Assembly (NCBI RefSeq): GCF_002119665.1
Contig: NZ_CP021111.1
Span: forward strand, 372,001-436,000
Length of the DNA stretch: 64,000 nt
Reading direction: 5' to 3'
Source: Bordetella genomosp. 13
Lineage (GTDB): Bacteria; Pseudomonadota; Gammaproteobacteria; Burkholderiales; Burkholderiaceae_B
The position numbers and the translations under genes were made by a program. This document shows positions 1 to 9,885 of the stretch, in pieces; the stretch's first letter is position 1; each line of letters starts with the position of its first letter. The notes below the pieces were generated by a model. That model had not been told where the DNA came from, searched no databases, and saw nothing but the letters and a program-made list of their open reading frames with translations.

Positions 1-491
1 TTCATGATCAGCAGCGCGCGGGCGTTCGACGCGGGCAGCGCCTGCACGGCGCGCAGCTCGCGATCGACCGATTCGGCCAATTCGCGGCCGGCCGCTTCCG
101 CGCCCAGCACGCGCGCGATGTGCTCGATGCGCGCATGCAGCGACTGCACCGAAGGCTGATCGGACACGGTCTCGACCCGCACGCCCACGCTGGACAGCCG
201 GCGCATCGCCTCGGGCGGACCGGCCTGCTCCGAAGCCAGCACCAGGTCGGGATCGAGGGCGAGCACGCCTTCGGCGGGCACCGCCCGGTAATAGCCCACG
301 CGCGGCACCTTGGTGGCGGCCTCGGGATACAGGCTGGAGAGATCGTCGCCCACCACGCGCGAGCCCTGGCCCAGCGCGTAGACGATCTCGGTGACGCTGC
401 CTCCCAGCGTCACCACGCGCTGCTGCGCATGGGCCGGCACTGCCCAGGCCAGGCACGCGCCCAGCAGCAGGGCGATTGCTCGATGCATCAT
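1..491 (-). CDS. hmuT: Hemin ABC transporter periplasmic binding protein, 3'-truncated by window edge
   Basis: The reading frame begins at ATG 491 (a second ATG follows at 488) and runs off the left edge, leaving about 163 residues. A Sec signal peptide is visible (hydrophobic stretch ending near AHA-QQ). The mature protein opens with RVVTLGGSVTEIVYALG, the classic start of HmuT/BhuT/HemT heme-binding proteins, followed by a VVGDDLSS segment and a DLVLASEQAGPP segment. The family captures hemin in the periplasm and passes it to an ABC permease, which would lie beyond the window. It follows hmuS by 14 bases on the same strand, the usual order in hemin operons. The N-terminal half of the family fold is intact. 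Confidence 0.85.
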   Translation of the reverse strand, partial: MMHRAIALLLGACLAWAVPAHAQQRVVTLGGSVTEIVYALGQGSRVVGDDLSSLYPEAATKVPRVGYYRAVPAEGVLALDPDLVLASEQAGPPEAMRRLSSVGVRVETVSDQPSVQSLHARIEHIARVLGAEAAGRELAESVDRELRAVQALPASNARALLIM

Positions 492-505
492 GTGCGGTCC
501 TCTCG

Positions 506-1552
506 TCAGGCGGCCAGCGGCTGGCCGCACATGCCCGCCAGCAGGTCGCGCCAGGGCGCCAGTTCGGGCTTGCCGGGCTTGCGGGCGCCGAAGAACTGCA
601 CGATCAGTTCGCCGTTGGCGGCATACAGCTCCAGCGACGTCACCCAGCCATCGCTGGTGGGCTTGGCCACGACCCATGCCGAATCGATGGCCGTGGTGTC
701 CAGGTGCAGGTTGAAGCGGGAATCCAGCACGTTGAACCAGGGGCCGGTGCGGCGCAGATTGGCGACGGGGCCGGTGTGGATCTGGATCATGCCGCGGTTG
801 CCCACGAAGCACATGATGGGCAAGGCCGTGTCGGCGGCGCCCTGCAGCATGCGCTCGACGGTATCGGCGGCCACGGGCTGCGCCAGGTCGGCGCCGGCCG
901 CGCGCAGGGCGTCCAGCCGGGCGGCCTTGAATTTGCACAGCAGCGGCACGAATTCATGGGTGTCCTGCATGGCAAGCCAGGCTTGGCGCAACGCGTGCGC
1001 ATCGGCGATGGGAGTCGGCGGCTCGGCGGCCGGGTAGGCCTGCACGTCGGGCCAATAGGGCTCGCCGGCATGGCGCGCCACCAGCGTCTCGAAGGCCGCG
1101 CCGTCGCTGGCCTCGGTGCGGTAGACCTTGTGCACGGCCTGGCCCGCGGCGTCGAAGAACTGCAGGCTGTGGCGGCCGTCCTGTTCGACGGCCCAGGCAT
1201 GGCGCCATTGAGCGAAGAACACGCGCAGGTCGATGTCCGGCCCCAGCACCAGGCCGACGGGGCCTTCGGCCTGGATGTCTTCGTAGCGGCCGTGCCGCTC
1301 GTGGACGCACCACTCGTTGCGGGTCAGCGCCATCACCTCGCCCAGCGTGCCCAGCTGGCGGAAGATGGCCTGCGGCTTGCCGGACAGCGGCACCGCGCGC
1401 ACGCCGCCGCAGCCCGCGGCCACCCATTCGGCTTCGGAAACGCCCAGCGCCTGTGCCTGCGCTCGGGCGCGGGCCGCCGTGCCGGCGGCAGCCAGGGCGT
1501 CGTGGCGGGCCCGCAGTTCGGCGGCGCGTCGGGCGTATGTCGGGTCTGTCAT
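506..1552 (-). CDS. hmuS: Hemin-degrading/transport factor HmuS (BhuS/HemS family)
   Basis: A 348-residue cytoplasmic protein of the HemS/HmuS/ChuS family, which receives heme after import and carries or degrades it to release iron. Two repeated halves are visible, each with the family elements: MALTRNEWCVHERHGRY near residue 85 and GNRGMIQIHTGPV near residue 255, the latter followed by WFNVLDSRFNLHL. Length matches the family (about 340-355). I chose ATG 1552 because AGGAG lies 8 bases upstream; an in-frame ATG at 1573 has no such site. It is followed by hmuT. The TonB-dependent hemin receptor found upstream in Bordetella bhu operons is absent here, so hmuS leads the operon under its own candidate Fur box. 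Confidence 0.9.
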   Translation of the reverse strand: MTDPTYARRAAELRARHDALAAAGTAARARAQAQALGVSEAEWVAAGCGGVRAVPLSGKPQAIFRQLGTLGEVMALTRNEWCVHERHGRYEDIQAEGPVGLVLGPDIDLRVFFAQWRHAWAVEQDGRHSLQFFDAAGQAVHKVYRTEASDGAAFETLVARHAGEPYWPDVQAYPAAEPPTPIADAHALRQAWLAMQDTHEFVPLLCKFKAARLDALRAAGADLAQPVAADTVERMLQGAADTALPIMCFVGNRGMIQIHTGPVANLRRTGPWFNVLDSRFNLHLDTTAIDSAWVVAKPTSDGWVTSLELYAANGELIVQFFGARKPGKPELAPWRDLLAGMCGQPLAA

Positions 1553-1621
1553 CGCGAGGGCTCCTGGATGCATGCAGGCGCGGGGTGCGCCGGACCGCCC
1601 GCGATCATGAGCCGGCCCGCA

Positions 1622-1636
1622 TGAGAAACGATATCA
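1622..1636 (-). promoter_or_regulatory. Candidate Fur box upstream of hmuS
   Basis: On the minus strand TGATATC-G-TTTCTCA matches the 7-1-7 Fur consensus TGATAAT-n-ATTATCA at 11 of 14 positions. It lies 70 bases upstream of the hmuS start. Fur control of hemin uptake is well established in Bordetella. A 12-base perfect palindrome CCTGTTAACAGG sits at 1659-1670, between this box and the end of the thioesterase gene; its role is unknown. Confidence 0.55.
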
Positions 1637-1675
1637 GTTCCCGATGCCTCGCGCTGTCCCTGTTAACAGGAACGG

Positions 1676-2182
1676 TCAGCGCAACGGGCCGGCGTCCTGG
1701 ATTTCCTGCTTGATGGTCTCGTGGCGCTTTTCCATTTCCTGGCGCAGCGCGCGCCGCTGCTTGGCGGCCTCGAAACGCTGCCGCTCTTCGAGGGTGCGCA
1801 GCTGCAGCTGAGGCACTTCGATGGGCTGTCCCTTGTCATCCACCGCCACCATGGTGAAGTAGCAGCTGTTGGTGTGGCGCACCAGCTTCTTGCGGATGTC
1901 TTCCGTGACGACCTTGATGCCGATCTCCATCGACGTGCGGCCGGTGTAGTTCACCGATGCCAGGAACGTGACCAGCTCGCCCACGTGAATGGGCTGGCGG
2001 AACACCACCTGGTCGACCGACAGCGTCACCACGTAATGGCCGGCGTAGCGGCTGGCACAGGCGTAGGCCACCTGGTCCAGGTATTTCAGGATGGTGCCGC
2101 CGTGGACATTGCCGGAGAAGTTGGCCATGTCCGGCGTCATCAGGATGGTCATCGACAGTTGGTGGCTGAAGGCGTCGTCCAT
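1676..2182 (-). CDS. Acyl-CoA thioesterase, hot-dog fold (YciA/BACH-like)
   Basis: 168 residues, single hot-dog domain. The segment ANFSGNVHGGTILKYLDQVAY carries the typical thioesterase active-site region (N-x-HGG with the following Asp on the central helix), followed by TLSVDQVVFRQPIHVGELVTF, characteristic of the YciA/acyl-CoA hydrolase family that hydrolyses acyl-CoA to free acid and CoA. The C-terminus (about residues 130-168) is a charged helix rich in Glu, Arg and Lys. It probably acts in the cytoplasm as an oligomer. The substrate chain length cannot be read from the sequence. Start ATG 2182. It is transcribed toward hmuS but separated by the hmuS promoter region, so it is probably a separate unit. 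Confidence 0.85.
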   Translation of the reverse strand: MDDAFSHQLSMTILMTPDMANFSGNVHGGTILKYLDQVAYACASRYAGHYVVTLSVDQVVFRQPIHVGELVTFLASVNYTGRTSMEIGIKVVTEDIRKKLVRHTNSCYFTMVAVDDKGQPIEVPQLQLRTLEERQRFEAAKQRRALRQEMEKRHETIKQEIQDAGPLR

Positions 2183-2254
2183 GGTTGCTGCGGGCGCGTT
2201 GAAAACCCGTAATGTAAGCGCAGCGCGGCCATCCGTCGATGCGCCGCGACGTCG

Positions 2255-3187
2255 TCAGCGCGCCCGCGAGGCCGCCGCCGAGGTCGTCATGGCCTTGGCC
2301 TGCTCGTGCAGCCAGTCGGCCACCACGCCCGCTTCGGCGCCGCGTGCCAGCGGGCTGCGCACCAGCCAATAGGCTGGGCCGTCGGCGTCGATGGGATGCG
2401 CCTGTCCCACCGCCACCAGCCTGCCATCGCGCAGCATGGGCTCGACCAGCGCCAGCCGGCCCAGCGCGATGCCGTGTCCGGCCAGCGCGGCATGCACCAC
2501 CTGGTCGTACTGGTTCAGGCGCAGCATGGCCTTGGGCCGCGCCTTGGCCAGGCCGTGGGCGGCCAGCCATTCCTGCCAGTGCAGCCACGGCCAGTCCTGG
2601 CCGTCGAATTCGAGCAGCGTATGGCGCGCCAGGGCGGCGCGATCCAGCTTGCGCAGCCCCAATGACGGATGCGCCACCGGCGCCAGCGCTTCGCCGAACA
2701 TGCGCCTCGCGCCTCGCGGCGCCTGGGCCGGCGTGCAATAGCGGATCGCGATGTCGATGTGCTCGCGGCTCAGGTCGAGCAGGCGGTTGTCCGCGGCTAC
2801 CCGTACGTCCACGCCGGGATGCGCGGCCTGGAATTCCCCCAGCCGCGGCAGCAGCCACAGCGAGGCCACGCCTATCGTGGTGGTGACGGTGACCGCGGCG
2901 CGGCGCTGTGGCTCGCGGTACAGCGCGGTAAGTTCGCCCAGCTCGGTCATCCACGGATCGGCCAACCGGAACAGCCGCGCGCCCTCGGCCGTGAACGACA
3001 CCGAGCGGAAGCCGCGCGTCAGCAGGGCCACGCCCAGGTGGTCTTCCAGGGCGCGCACCTGCCGGCTGATGGCCGACTGCGTAAGGTGCAGGTCTTGCGC
3101 CGCAAGCGTGATGCTCATGCGCCGGCCCACGGCGACGAAGCCGCGCAGCAGGTCCAGCGGAGGAAGACGAGCCAGGTCAGTTGACAT
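2255..3187 (-). CDS. LysR-family transcriptional regulator (GcvA-like)
   Basis: 310 residues with an N-terminal winged helix-turn-helix (about residues 8-67: LRGFVAVGRRMSITLAAQDLHLTQSAISRQVRALEDHLGVALL) and a LysR substrate-binding domain thereafter. The motif IGVASLWLLPRLGEFQAAHPGVDV and the linear RYC segment resemble the GcvA/AmpR-like subgroup. It lies head-to-head with the DUF2917 gene (111 bases apart). Regulators of this type are often found next to DUF2917 genes, so control of that gene and the downstream isomerase is a reasonable inference. The effector is unknown. Confidence 0.85.
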   Translation of the reverse strand: MSTDLARLPPLDLLRGFVAVGRRMSITLAAQDLHLTQSAISRQVRALEDHLGVALLTRGFRSVSFTAEGARLFRLADPWMTELGELTALYREPQRRAAVTVTTTIGVASLWLLPRLGEFQAAHPGVDVRVAADNRLLDLSREHIDIAIRYCTPAQAPRGARRMFGEALAPVAHPSLGLRKLDRAALARHTLLEFDGQDWPWLHWQEWLAAHGLAKARPKAMLRLNQYDQVVHAALAGHGIALGRLALVEPMLRDGRLVAVGQAHPIDADGPAYWLVRSPLARGAEAGVVADWLHEQAKAMTTSAAASRAR

Positions 3188-3298
3188 GCGTGTCGATCAT
3201 GCGAAGGCGACCCAAATGTCGCTTGATCGATCTTACGGCACGCGCGTTCAATAAGCCATATGAACCAGGGCTATGGAATCATAGGCAAGGAGGTCCCC

Positions 3299-3562
3299 AT
3301 GACTGCCGGAACGATCAGCTTCATATGCATGAAGGGAATGTCATTTTCGCTGCCGCCCGGCGCCGCAGTGAAATTGAGGCGCGCGGTGGGCGTGCGCATA
3401 CTGTGTCGTACCGGTACGCTGTGGGTGTCGGAGTACCGGCGCGCCGAAGATCTGGTGCTGCAGGCCGGGCAGTGTGCCCAGGTCGGCAGCGATAGCGCCA
3501 TAGTCCTCAGCGGCCTGCCTAGCGCGGAGGTCGAGATACAGCAACCGGAGTCACGTCCATGA
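3299..3562 (+). CDS. DUF2917 domain-containing small protein
   Basis: 87 residues. The pattern of short beta-strands (SFICMKGMSFSL, VGVRILCRTGTLWVS, DLVLQAGQCAQV) fits the DUF2917 family of small cupin-like proteins common in Burkholderiales next to LysR genes. Function is unknown. I chose ATG 3299 because a strong AAGGAGG lies five bases upstream (3287-3293); an earlier in-frame ATG at 3260 lacks a ribosome-binding site. The stop overlaps the start of the next gene by four bases (ATGA), implying translational coupling with the isomerase. Confidence 0.7.
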   Translation: MTAGTISFICMKGMSFSLPPGAAVKLRRAVGVRILCRTGTLWVSEYRRAEDLVLQAGQCAQVGSDSAIVLSGLPSAEVEIQQPESRP

Positions 3563-4191
3563 GCCTGCCAGCCCAGCCATCCCTGCAGATGTGGTTCGAC
3601 TTTTCCAGTCCCTATAGCTACCTCGCCGTCGCGCGATTGCCCGACCTGGCTCGCCAGGCCGGCGTGCGGGTCGCCATGCGCCCGTTCCTGCTGGGCCCGA
3701 TATTCCAGGCGCAGGGCTGGAACGACACGCCGGTCAAGCTGTTTCCGGCGAAGGGCGCCTATGTGATGCGAGACGTCGCCCGACTGGCGGACAAGTACGC
3801 CGTCCCGTATCGCCGGCCCTCCGTATTTCCTCGTATGGGCATACTGCCTGCGCGCGTCGCCCTGCTGGGCCAGGACCAGCCGTGGGCCTATGATTTCTGC
3901 CGGGCGGTGTTCCATGCCAACTTCGCCGATGACCGCGACATGCAGTCCGAGGACACGGTGCGCGAGCTGCTGCGTGGGCTCGATCTCGATGCCGATTCAT
4001 TGCTGGCCGCCGCGCGGGCCGACGGCACGAAGCTGGCGCTGCGGCGCCAGGTCGAGCAGGCGCAGCAACTCGGCATTTTCGGCGCGCCGACCATGCTCGC
4101 CGGCGACGAGATGTTCTGGGGCAACGACCGTCTCGAGGATGCGCTGCAATGGGCCGTCCGGCATGCGGGCGGCGGCGGGGATCGGTGGTAA
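3559..4191 (+). CDS. 2-hydroxychromene-2-carboxylate isomerase-like DsbA-family protein
   Basis: 210 residues. The N-terminus MWFDFSSPYSYLAVARLPDLA is the signature of the HCCA isomerase/GST-kappa branch of the DsbA fold, where the FSSPYSY serine replaces the redox CxxC. The C-terminal GIFGAPTMLAGDEMFWGNDRLEDAL holds the conserved cis-Pro loop and the FWGNDRL motif. The family performs glutathione-dependent isomerisation in naphthalene-type aromatic degradation, but many members sit outside such pathways and no other aromatic-degradation gene is nearby, so the substrate is unknown. Translationally coupled to the DUF2917 gene upstream. Confidence 0.85.
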   Translation: MSLPAQPSLQMWFDFSSPYSYLAVARLPDLARQAGVRVAMRPFLLGPIFQAQGWNDTPVKLFPAKGAYVMRDVARLADKYAVPYRRPSVFPRMGILPARVALLGQDQPWAYDFCRAVFHANFADDRDMQSEDTVRELLRGLDLDADSLLAAARADGTKLALRRQVEQAQQLGIFGAPTMLAGDEMFWGNDRLEDALQWAVRHAGGGGDRW

Positions 4192-4293
4192 TGTTGCCCG
4201 GTTTGCGGGCGTGGCGGGGCGACGGGATCGCGCGCGCCACCTTCAACACCTTCATAACAATATGGCCTGTGCGGCCGCTCGAAGGAGATCGTA

Positions 4294-5064
4294 ATGAGTT
4301 CCGCTGAATCCAGTTCCGCTTCCAAAGTGATGATCGTCACGGGCGCCAGCCGCGGCATCGGCGCCGCCGTCGCGCTGCTCGCGGCACGCCGCGGCTACGC
4401 CGTCTGCGTGAATTACCACAGCCGCAGCGCGGCGGCCGATGGCGTGGTGCAGGCCATACGCAACGCGGGCGGCACGGCGCTGGCCGTGGGCGCGGACGTG
4501 TCGAGGCAGGACCAGGTGCAGGCGATGTTCGAGACGGTCGATCGCGAACTGGGCAGGGTGGACGCGCTGGTCAACAATGCCGGCATCCTCGAGAAGCAGA
4601 CCACCGTCGAGAACCTGGACGCGGATCGCATCACGCGCGTCCTGGCCACGAACGTGGTGGGCACGTTCCTCTGCTGCCGCGAGGCGGTGCGGCGCATGGC
4701 GCCGCGGCATGGCGGGCGCGGCGGCGCCATCGTCAACCTGTCGTCCATGGCGTCGCGGCTGGGGGCGCCGGGCGAATATGTGGACTATGCCGCTTCCAAG
4801 GGCGCCGTCGACACCTTGACCATCGGGCTGTCGAAGGAAGTCGGCGCCGACGGCATACGCGTCAACGGCGTGCGGCCCGGCCTGATCTACACCGAGATGC
4901 ATGCCAGCGGCGGCGAACCCGGCCGCGTCGATCGCCTGAAAGACTCGCTGCCGCTCAAGCGCGGAGGCACGCCCGAAGAGGTGGCCGCCGCCGTGCTGTG
5001 GCTGTGTTCCGACGAATCGGGCTTCACCACGGGATCGTTCATCGACGTGTCCGGGGGACGCTAG
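4294..5064 (+). CDS. Short-chain dehydrogenase/reductase (SDR)
   Basis: 256 residues, classical SDR. Visible motifs are TGASRGIG (nucleotide binding, about residues 16-23), NNAG (about 93-96), the catalytic Ser in NLSSMASR, and YAASK (about 160-164). The C-terminal RPGLIYTEMH and DVSGG segments are also family-typical. It resembles glucose/ribitol dehydrogenase-like and FabG-like members; cofactor preference is uncertain, though an Arg in the first motif is compatible with NADP. A strong GAAGGAG precedes ATG 4294. It lies 102 bases after the isomerase on the same strand and may be cotranscribed. Confidence 0.88.
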   Translation: MSSAESSSASKVMIVTGASRGIGAAVALLAARRGYAVCVNYHSRSAAADGVVQAIRNAGGTALAVGADVSRQDQVQAMFETVDRELGRVDALVNNAGILEKQTTVENLDADRITRVLATNVVGTFLCCREAVRRMAPRHGGRGGAIVNLSSMASRLGAPGEYVDYAASKGAVDTLTIGLSKEVGADGIRVNGVRPGLIYTEMHASGGEPGRVDRLKDSLPLKRGGTPEEVAAAVLWLCSDESGFTTGSFIDVSGGR

Positions 5065-5081
5065 GGCCTGTTAACAAGCCC
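5064..5081. terminator. Hairpin after SDR gene
   Basis: GGGCCTGTTAACAAGCCC is a near-perfect inverted repeat (GGGC/GCCC arms with TGTTAACA at the centre) overlapping the SDR stop codon. It separates the SDR gene from the convergent DUF779 gene. No U-run follows, so intrinsic termination would be weak. Confidence 0.4.
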
Positions 5082-5144
5082 CAGGCGCAGCCACGCGCCG
5101 TGGCATGAGCCACGGCGCGCCGCAACGCCGCGCTGCCGGCGGCC

Positions 5145-5474
5145 TCAGGTCATGCAGACCGTCGACCGCGTCAGGAAACGCTCTTCGCGGCCGTTGTCCA
5201 GCGAGAACATGCCGCCGCGGCCCGGCACCACGTCGATGATGAGGTCGGTGTGCTTCCAGGCCTCGAACTGCGCGGCGCCCATGTAGAACGGCGCGCCTCC
5301 GATCTCGCCCAGCAGCACGTCGCTGTCGCCCACAAGCAATTCGCCTTGCGGATAGCACATGGGCGACGAGCCGTCGCAGCACCCGCCCGACTGGTGGAAC
5401 ATGATGGGGCCGTACTCGGCCGTCAGTTCCGCAATCAGTCGCAGCGCCGCCGGGGTAGCCGATACCTTGGCCAT
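5145..5474 (-). CDS. DUF779 protein, aldehyde dehydrogenase partner
   Basis: 109 residues. The segment GPIMFHQSGGCCDGSSPMCYP, with three cysteines and a His in a likely metal-binding arrangement, and the GAPFYMG...WKHTDLIIDVVPGRGGMFSLDN core identify the DUF779 family. These genes are almost always found beside AldB/ExaC-type aldehyde dehydrogenases. The biochemical role is not known. It lies 21 bases downstream of the dehydrogenase on the same strand and so shares its sigma-54 promoter. Confidence 0.85.
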   Translation of the reverse strand: MAKVSATPAALRLIAELTAEYGPIMFHQSGGCCDGSSPMCYPQGELLVGDSDVLLGEIGGAPFYMGAAQFEAWKHTDLIIDVVPGRGGMFSLDNGREERFLTRSTVCMT

Positions 5475-5495
5475 GATGTCTCCCTACGCTGAGGT

Positions 5496-7025
<1,530 letters not shown>

Positions 7026-7071
7026 GTTGTCTCCTGGTGTCGTTTGAGTGGGGATGGCCCGGCCTGCACGA

Positions 7072-7087
7072 TGCAATAAGCGTGCCA
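7072..7087 (-). promoter_or_regulatory. Sigma-54 (RpoN) promoter of the aldehyde dehydrogenase operon
   Basis: On the minus strand TGGCAC-GCTTA-TTGCA matches the -24/-12 consensus TGGCAC-N5-TTGCW at every conserved position, with the GG and GC dinucleotides at exact spacing. Transcription would begin near 7060, about 36 bases before the ATG at 7025. An enhancer-binding protein gene is encoded divergently, as expected for such a promoter. Confidence 0.85.
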
Positions 7088-7195
7088 GCCGCCGGTATGC
7101 GAAGGTTTCACGCATGGACAAGCCCGGCGCAGGCGTGCGAAAGTAGGTCTGTCCGCGGCCGGCGCCCGGCGACACAATGCTGCACGCCGGTGACT

Positions 7196-7210
7196 GTCGC
7201 GTTTCGCGAC
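7196..7210. promoter_or_regulatory. Palindrome, candidate upstream activator site
   Basis: GTCGCG-TTT-CGCGAC is a perfect inverted repeat centred about 140 bases upstream of the predicted sigma-54 start site, a normal enhancer distance. Partial half-sites flank it (GCGACA at 7169-7174, TGTCGC at 7195-7200 and 7228-7233). It also lies just before the activator gene, so it could serve autoregulation. The assignment to the AcoR-type protein is inference. Confidence 0.5.
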
Positions 7211-7254
7211 GGCCCGCTGGAACAGGTGTCGCAGAACGCCTACCGGAGACGACC

Positions 7255-9213
7255 ATGTCCACGCTATCCCGCCAGCAGGCGCTGGCCAGCGCACGCCGGC
7301 TGTTCAGCCAGCAGGGCTCCGTGCCCGAGCATCTCGTTGCCGAATCCATCCTGCGTTCGTGGCGCCGCTGCGCCGACCTGGGACAGGACATGCGGGGCCT
7401 GCTCCGGCCGCAGCCCCTGACGCAGGCGGAGCTGCGAGAGGCGCGCGAACGCCACGAGACGCTGCGGCGCCTGTGCCGCCCGGTGCTGCAGCAGTTGCGA
7501 TACGAGGCGCGTCACAGCGGCGGCCTGGTCGTGCTGACCGATGCGGACGGGCTGGTGCTGGACACCGAAGGCAGCGCGGATTTCGCGGACCGGGCCTCGA
7601 GGGTCTCGCTGATGCCCGGCGCGGCGTGGAGCGAGACCGCGGCCGGCACCAACGCCATCGGCACAGCGTTGGTCGAGCGCCGGCCGATCGTCGTGCACGG
7701 CTCGGAACACTACTTCGAACCCAACCGCATCCTCACGTGCGCGGCGGTGCCCATCACCGATCCGCAGGGGCGCACGGCGGGGCTGCTCGACCTGTCCGGC
7801 CAGGCCACCGACGCGCATGGCCACGCGCTGGGGCTGGTGCGCATGGCGGTGGACCAGATCGAGCATCGTATGTACGACGAAGGCTACGGCGACTGCCTGC
7901 TGGTGCGCCTGCACGCCGATCGCGACGTGCTGGGCACTGTGCGCGAGGGCATCCTGGCCTTCGACGGCGAGCGGCTGGTGGCGGCCAATCGCCACGCCCT
8001 GCACCTGTTGAGCCTGGACGGCGCCGCGCTGGGCGTGTACCGCTATGGCGACCTGTTCCTGGATACTCCCGCCCAGGCTGTCGCGCGTGGCGTATTGCAT
8101 CCGCTGCGCGGTGGCGGCGCGCTGCACGCGCGCCTGCGCTGGCCCGGCGGATCGGCGCAGCCGCGGTCGTTGCCGGCTGCGTCGGTCGGGCAACCAGAGG
8201 CCGTCGCGGAACGATCATCGCCGTCGCGGTCGGCGCCCCGGCGCGGCAATGACGCCGCGGCCGCTGTTGTTCATCCCTCTCATGCCCGCCCCGGCATGCC
8301 GTGGTTCGACACCGGCGCGCTGGCCGAACTCGCGCGCGCCGTGCGACTGCTGGATGCCGGCGTGTCGGTGCTGCTGCAGGGCGAGACGGGCTCGGGCAAG
8401 GAGGTGTTCGCGCGCCGTCTGCATGCGCAAAGCGCGCGTGCGGGCGGGCCGTTCGTGGCGGTGAACTGCGCGGCGCTGCCCGAGAGCCTGATCGAGTCGG
8501 AACTGTTCGGATACGAAGAGGGCGCCTTCACCGGCGCGCGGCGCCAGGGCAGCAAGGGCCTGCTGCGCCAGGCCCAGGGCGGCGTGCTGTTCCTGGACGA
8601 GATCGGCGACATGCCCATGGCCTTGCAGGCCCGCCTGCTGCGCGTGCTGCAGGCGCGCGAGGTGACGCCGCTGGGTGCGGGACGCGCCGTGCCGGTGGAT
8701 TTCGCGCTGGTGTGCGCCACCAACCGTCCGCTCGATCCTTCGGGCGCGCAGGCCGTGCGCGCCGACCTGTATTTCCGCATTGCCGAGTACACCGTGCGGC
8801 TGCCGGCCCTGCGCGACTGCGCCGACCGCGGCGCGGTGGTGCGCGCATTGTGGCAGTCGGCGGGAGACGCGCCGGCGCTGCCGGCCGAGGTGCTGGGTTT
8901 GCTGGCGCAATATGGATGGCCGGGCAACTTCCGCCAGCTGGCCAGTACGCTGCGCACCTTGCGGGTGCTGGCCGATCCCGCCGGAGAGGTGCGTGCCGAT
9001 ATGCTGCCGCCCGAGATCGCGAGCCTGGCATCGCCCGTGAGGCCCGTGCAGACGGCCACGACGCTGCAGGCGCTGACCGACGCCGCCATCCAGCGCGCGC
9101 TGGCGGCATGCGAAGGCAACATCAGCCGGGCCGCGCGCGCGCTGGGCGTGCACCGCAGTACGCTGTATCGGCGCTGCGGCGCGACGGGCGCGAGGCCCGA
9201 CGGCCGCAACTAG
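7255..9213 (+). CDS. acoR: AcoR-type sigma-54-dependent transcriptional activator (GAF-AAA-Fis)
   Basis: 652 residues. The N-terminal GAF-like sensor region (about 60-215) contains [19 protein letters not shown], typical of AcoR proteins. A low-complexity Ser/Pro/Ala linker follows (about 310-345). The AAA+ domain shows Walker A GETGSGKE, the sigma-54-contacting GAFTGA loop, Walker [13 protein letters not shown], and an arginine-finger region. The C-terminal Fis helix-turn-helix is [22 protein letters not shown] 7255 has GGAG seven bases upstream. It is divergent from the aldehyde dehydrogenase operon, whose promoter is sigma-54 type, so it is the probable activator of that operon, sensing acetoin, an aldehyde or a related compound. 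Confidence 0.9.
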   Translation: MSTLSRQQALASARRLFSQQGSVPEHLVAESILRSWRRCADLGQDMRGLLRPQPLTQAELREARERHETLRRLCRPVLQQLRYEARHSGGLVVLTDADGLVLDTEGSADFADRASRVSLMPGAAWSETAAGTNAIGTALVERRPIVVHGSEHYFEPNRILTCAAVPITDPQGRTAGLLDLSGQATDAHGHALGLVRMAVDQIEHRMYDEGYGDCLLVRLHADRDVLGTVREGILAFDGERLVAANRHALHLLSLDGAALGVYRYGDLFLDTPAQAVARGVLHPLRGGGALHARLRWPGGSAQPRSLPAASVGQPEAVAERSSPSRSAPRRGNDAAAAVVHPSHARPGMPWFDTGALAELARAVRLLDAGVSVLLQGETGSGKEVFARRLHAQSARAGGPFVAVNCAALPESLIESELFGYEEGAFTGARRQGSKGLLRQAQGGVLFLDEIGDMPMALQARLLRVLQAREVTPLGAGRAVPVDFALVCATNRPLDPSGAQAVRADLYFRIAEYTVRLPALRDCADRGAVVRALWQSAGDAPALPAEVLGLLAQYGWPGNFRQLASTLRTLRVLADPAGEVRADMLPPEIASLASPVRPVQTATTLQALTDAAIQRALAACEGNISRAARALGVHRSTLYRRCGATGARPDGRN

Positions 9214-9395
9214 CGCGCTCAATCTCGGCGTGGCCGTGTGCAAGATGCACGCGGCGGACACGGCGCTGGATGCGTGGAGCTGATGCTGAAAGGCGGCCAG
9301 ATGGGGCCGCCGGATGTATTCGAAGCGTTGAGGCAGGGGCGCCGTGTCGGCTCGGCCTAGCAGCCTGACGTGGGCAGCGCCTTGCCTGGCGCCCG

Positions 9396-9417
9396 CCCCT
9401 TGCGCAAAGCGAAGGGG
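9396..9417 (-). terminator. Hairpin downstream of cold-shock gene
   Basis: CCCCTT (9396-9401) and AAGGGG (9412-9417) form a six-base stem 18 bases beyond the cold-shock gene stop. No strong U-run follows on the minus strand. The rest of 9214-9434 shows no gene or other structure that I can support. Confidence 0.35.
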
Positions 9418-9434
9418 CTGAGGCCAACCGCGCG

Positions 9435-9638
9435 TTACAGCGCGCGGATATTCGTGGCTTGCGGACCCTTGGGGCCTTCGCCGGCGGTATAGCTTACCCG
9501 CTGGTTTTCCTCGAGGGTCTTGAAGCCCCCGCCCTGGATTTCGGAGAAATGCGCGAACAAGTCCTTGCCGCCGTTCTCGGGCATGATGAAGCCAAAGCCC
9601 TTTTCCGCGTTGAACCACTTGACGATGCCGGTTTCCAT
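9435..9638 (-). CDS. cspA: Cold-shock protein, CspA family
   Basis: 67 residues, complete cold-shock domain. RNP1 is seen as KGFGFI and RNP2 as LFAHFS, with the N-terminal [10 protein letters not shown] and C-terminal [10 protein letters not shown] of the family. It binds single-stranded RNA/DNA as a chaperone. I chose ATG 9638 from the domain boundary; AAAGGA lies upstream. The 247 bases up to trpC (9639-9885) contain an AT-richer stretch next to the start (about 9655-9710), suggesting a long leader RNA as in other csp genes, but I could not define a cold-box. Confidence 0.93.
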   Translation of the reverse strand: METGIVKWFNAEKGFGFIMPENGGKDLFAHFSEIQGGGFKTLEENQRVSYTAGEGPKGPQATNIRAL

Positions 9639-9885
9639 ATAGGAGTTCCTTTGTAAGACGTGGGAAAAATTGCCCACACGACAATCAAGGAAGGGATGAC
9701 GAACAATATGCACCGGCAGTGGCGCAGGACCGAACGAAAATCACAATGCTTGAGGATCTTGGCCACTATGGGGGTCTGGGGCCCGCCTGTCAACCGAAGT
9801 TTCGAATTAATTGCATCGGCCCCGGCCGGCCCGCCGTCGTCGTGCACTCGACGGCCTGAGCAGCACCGGAAAGCGAACGCCGTTC

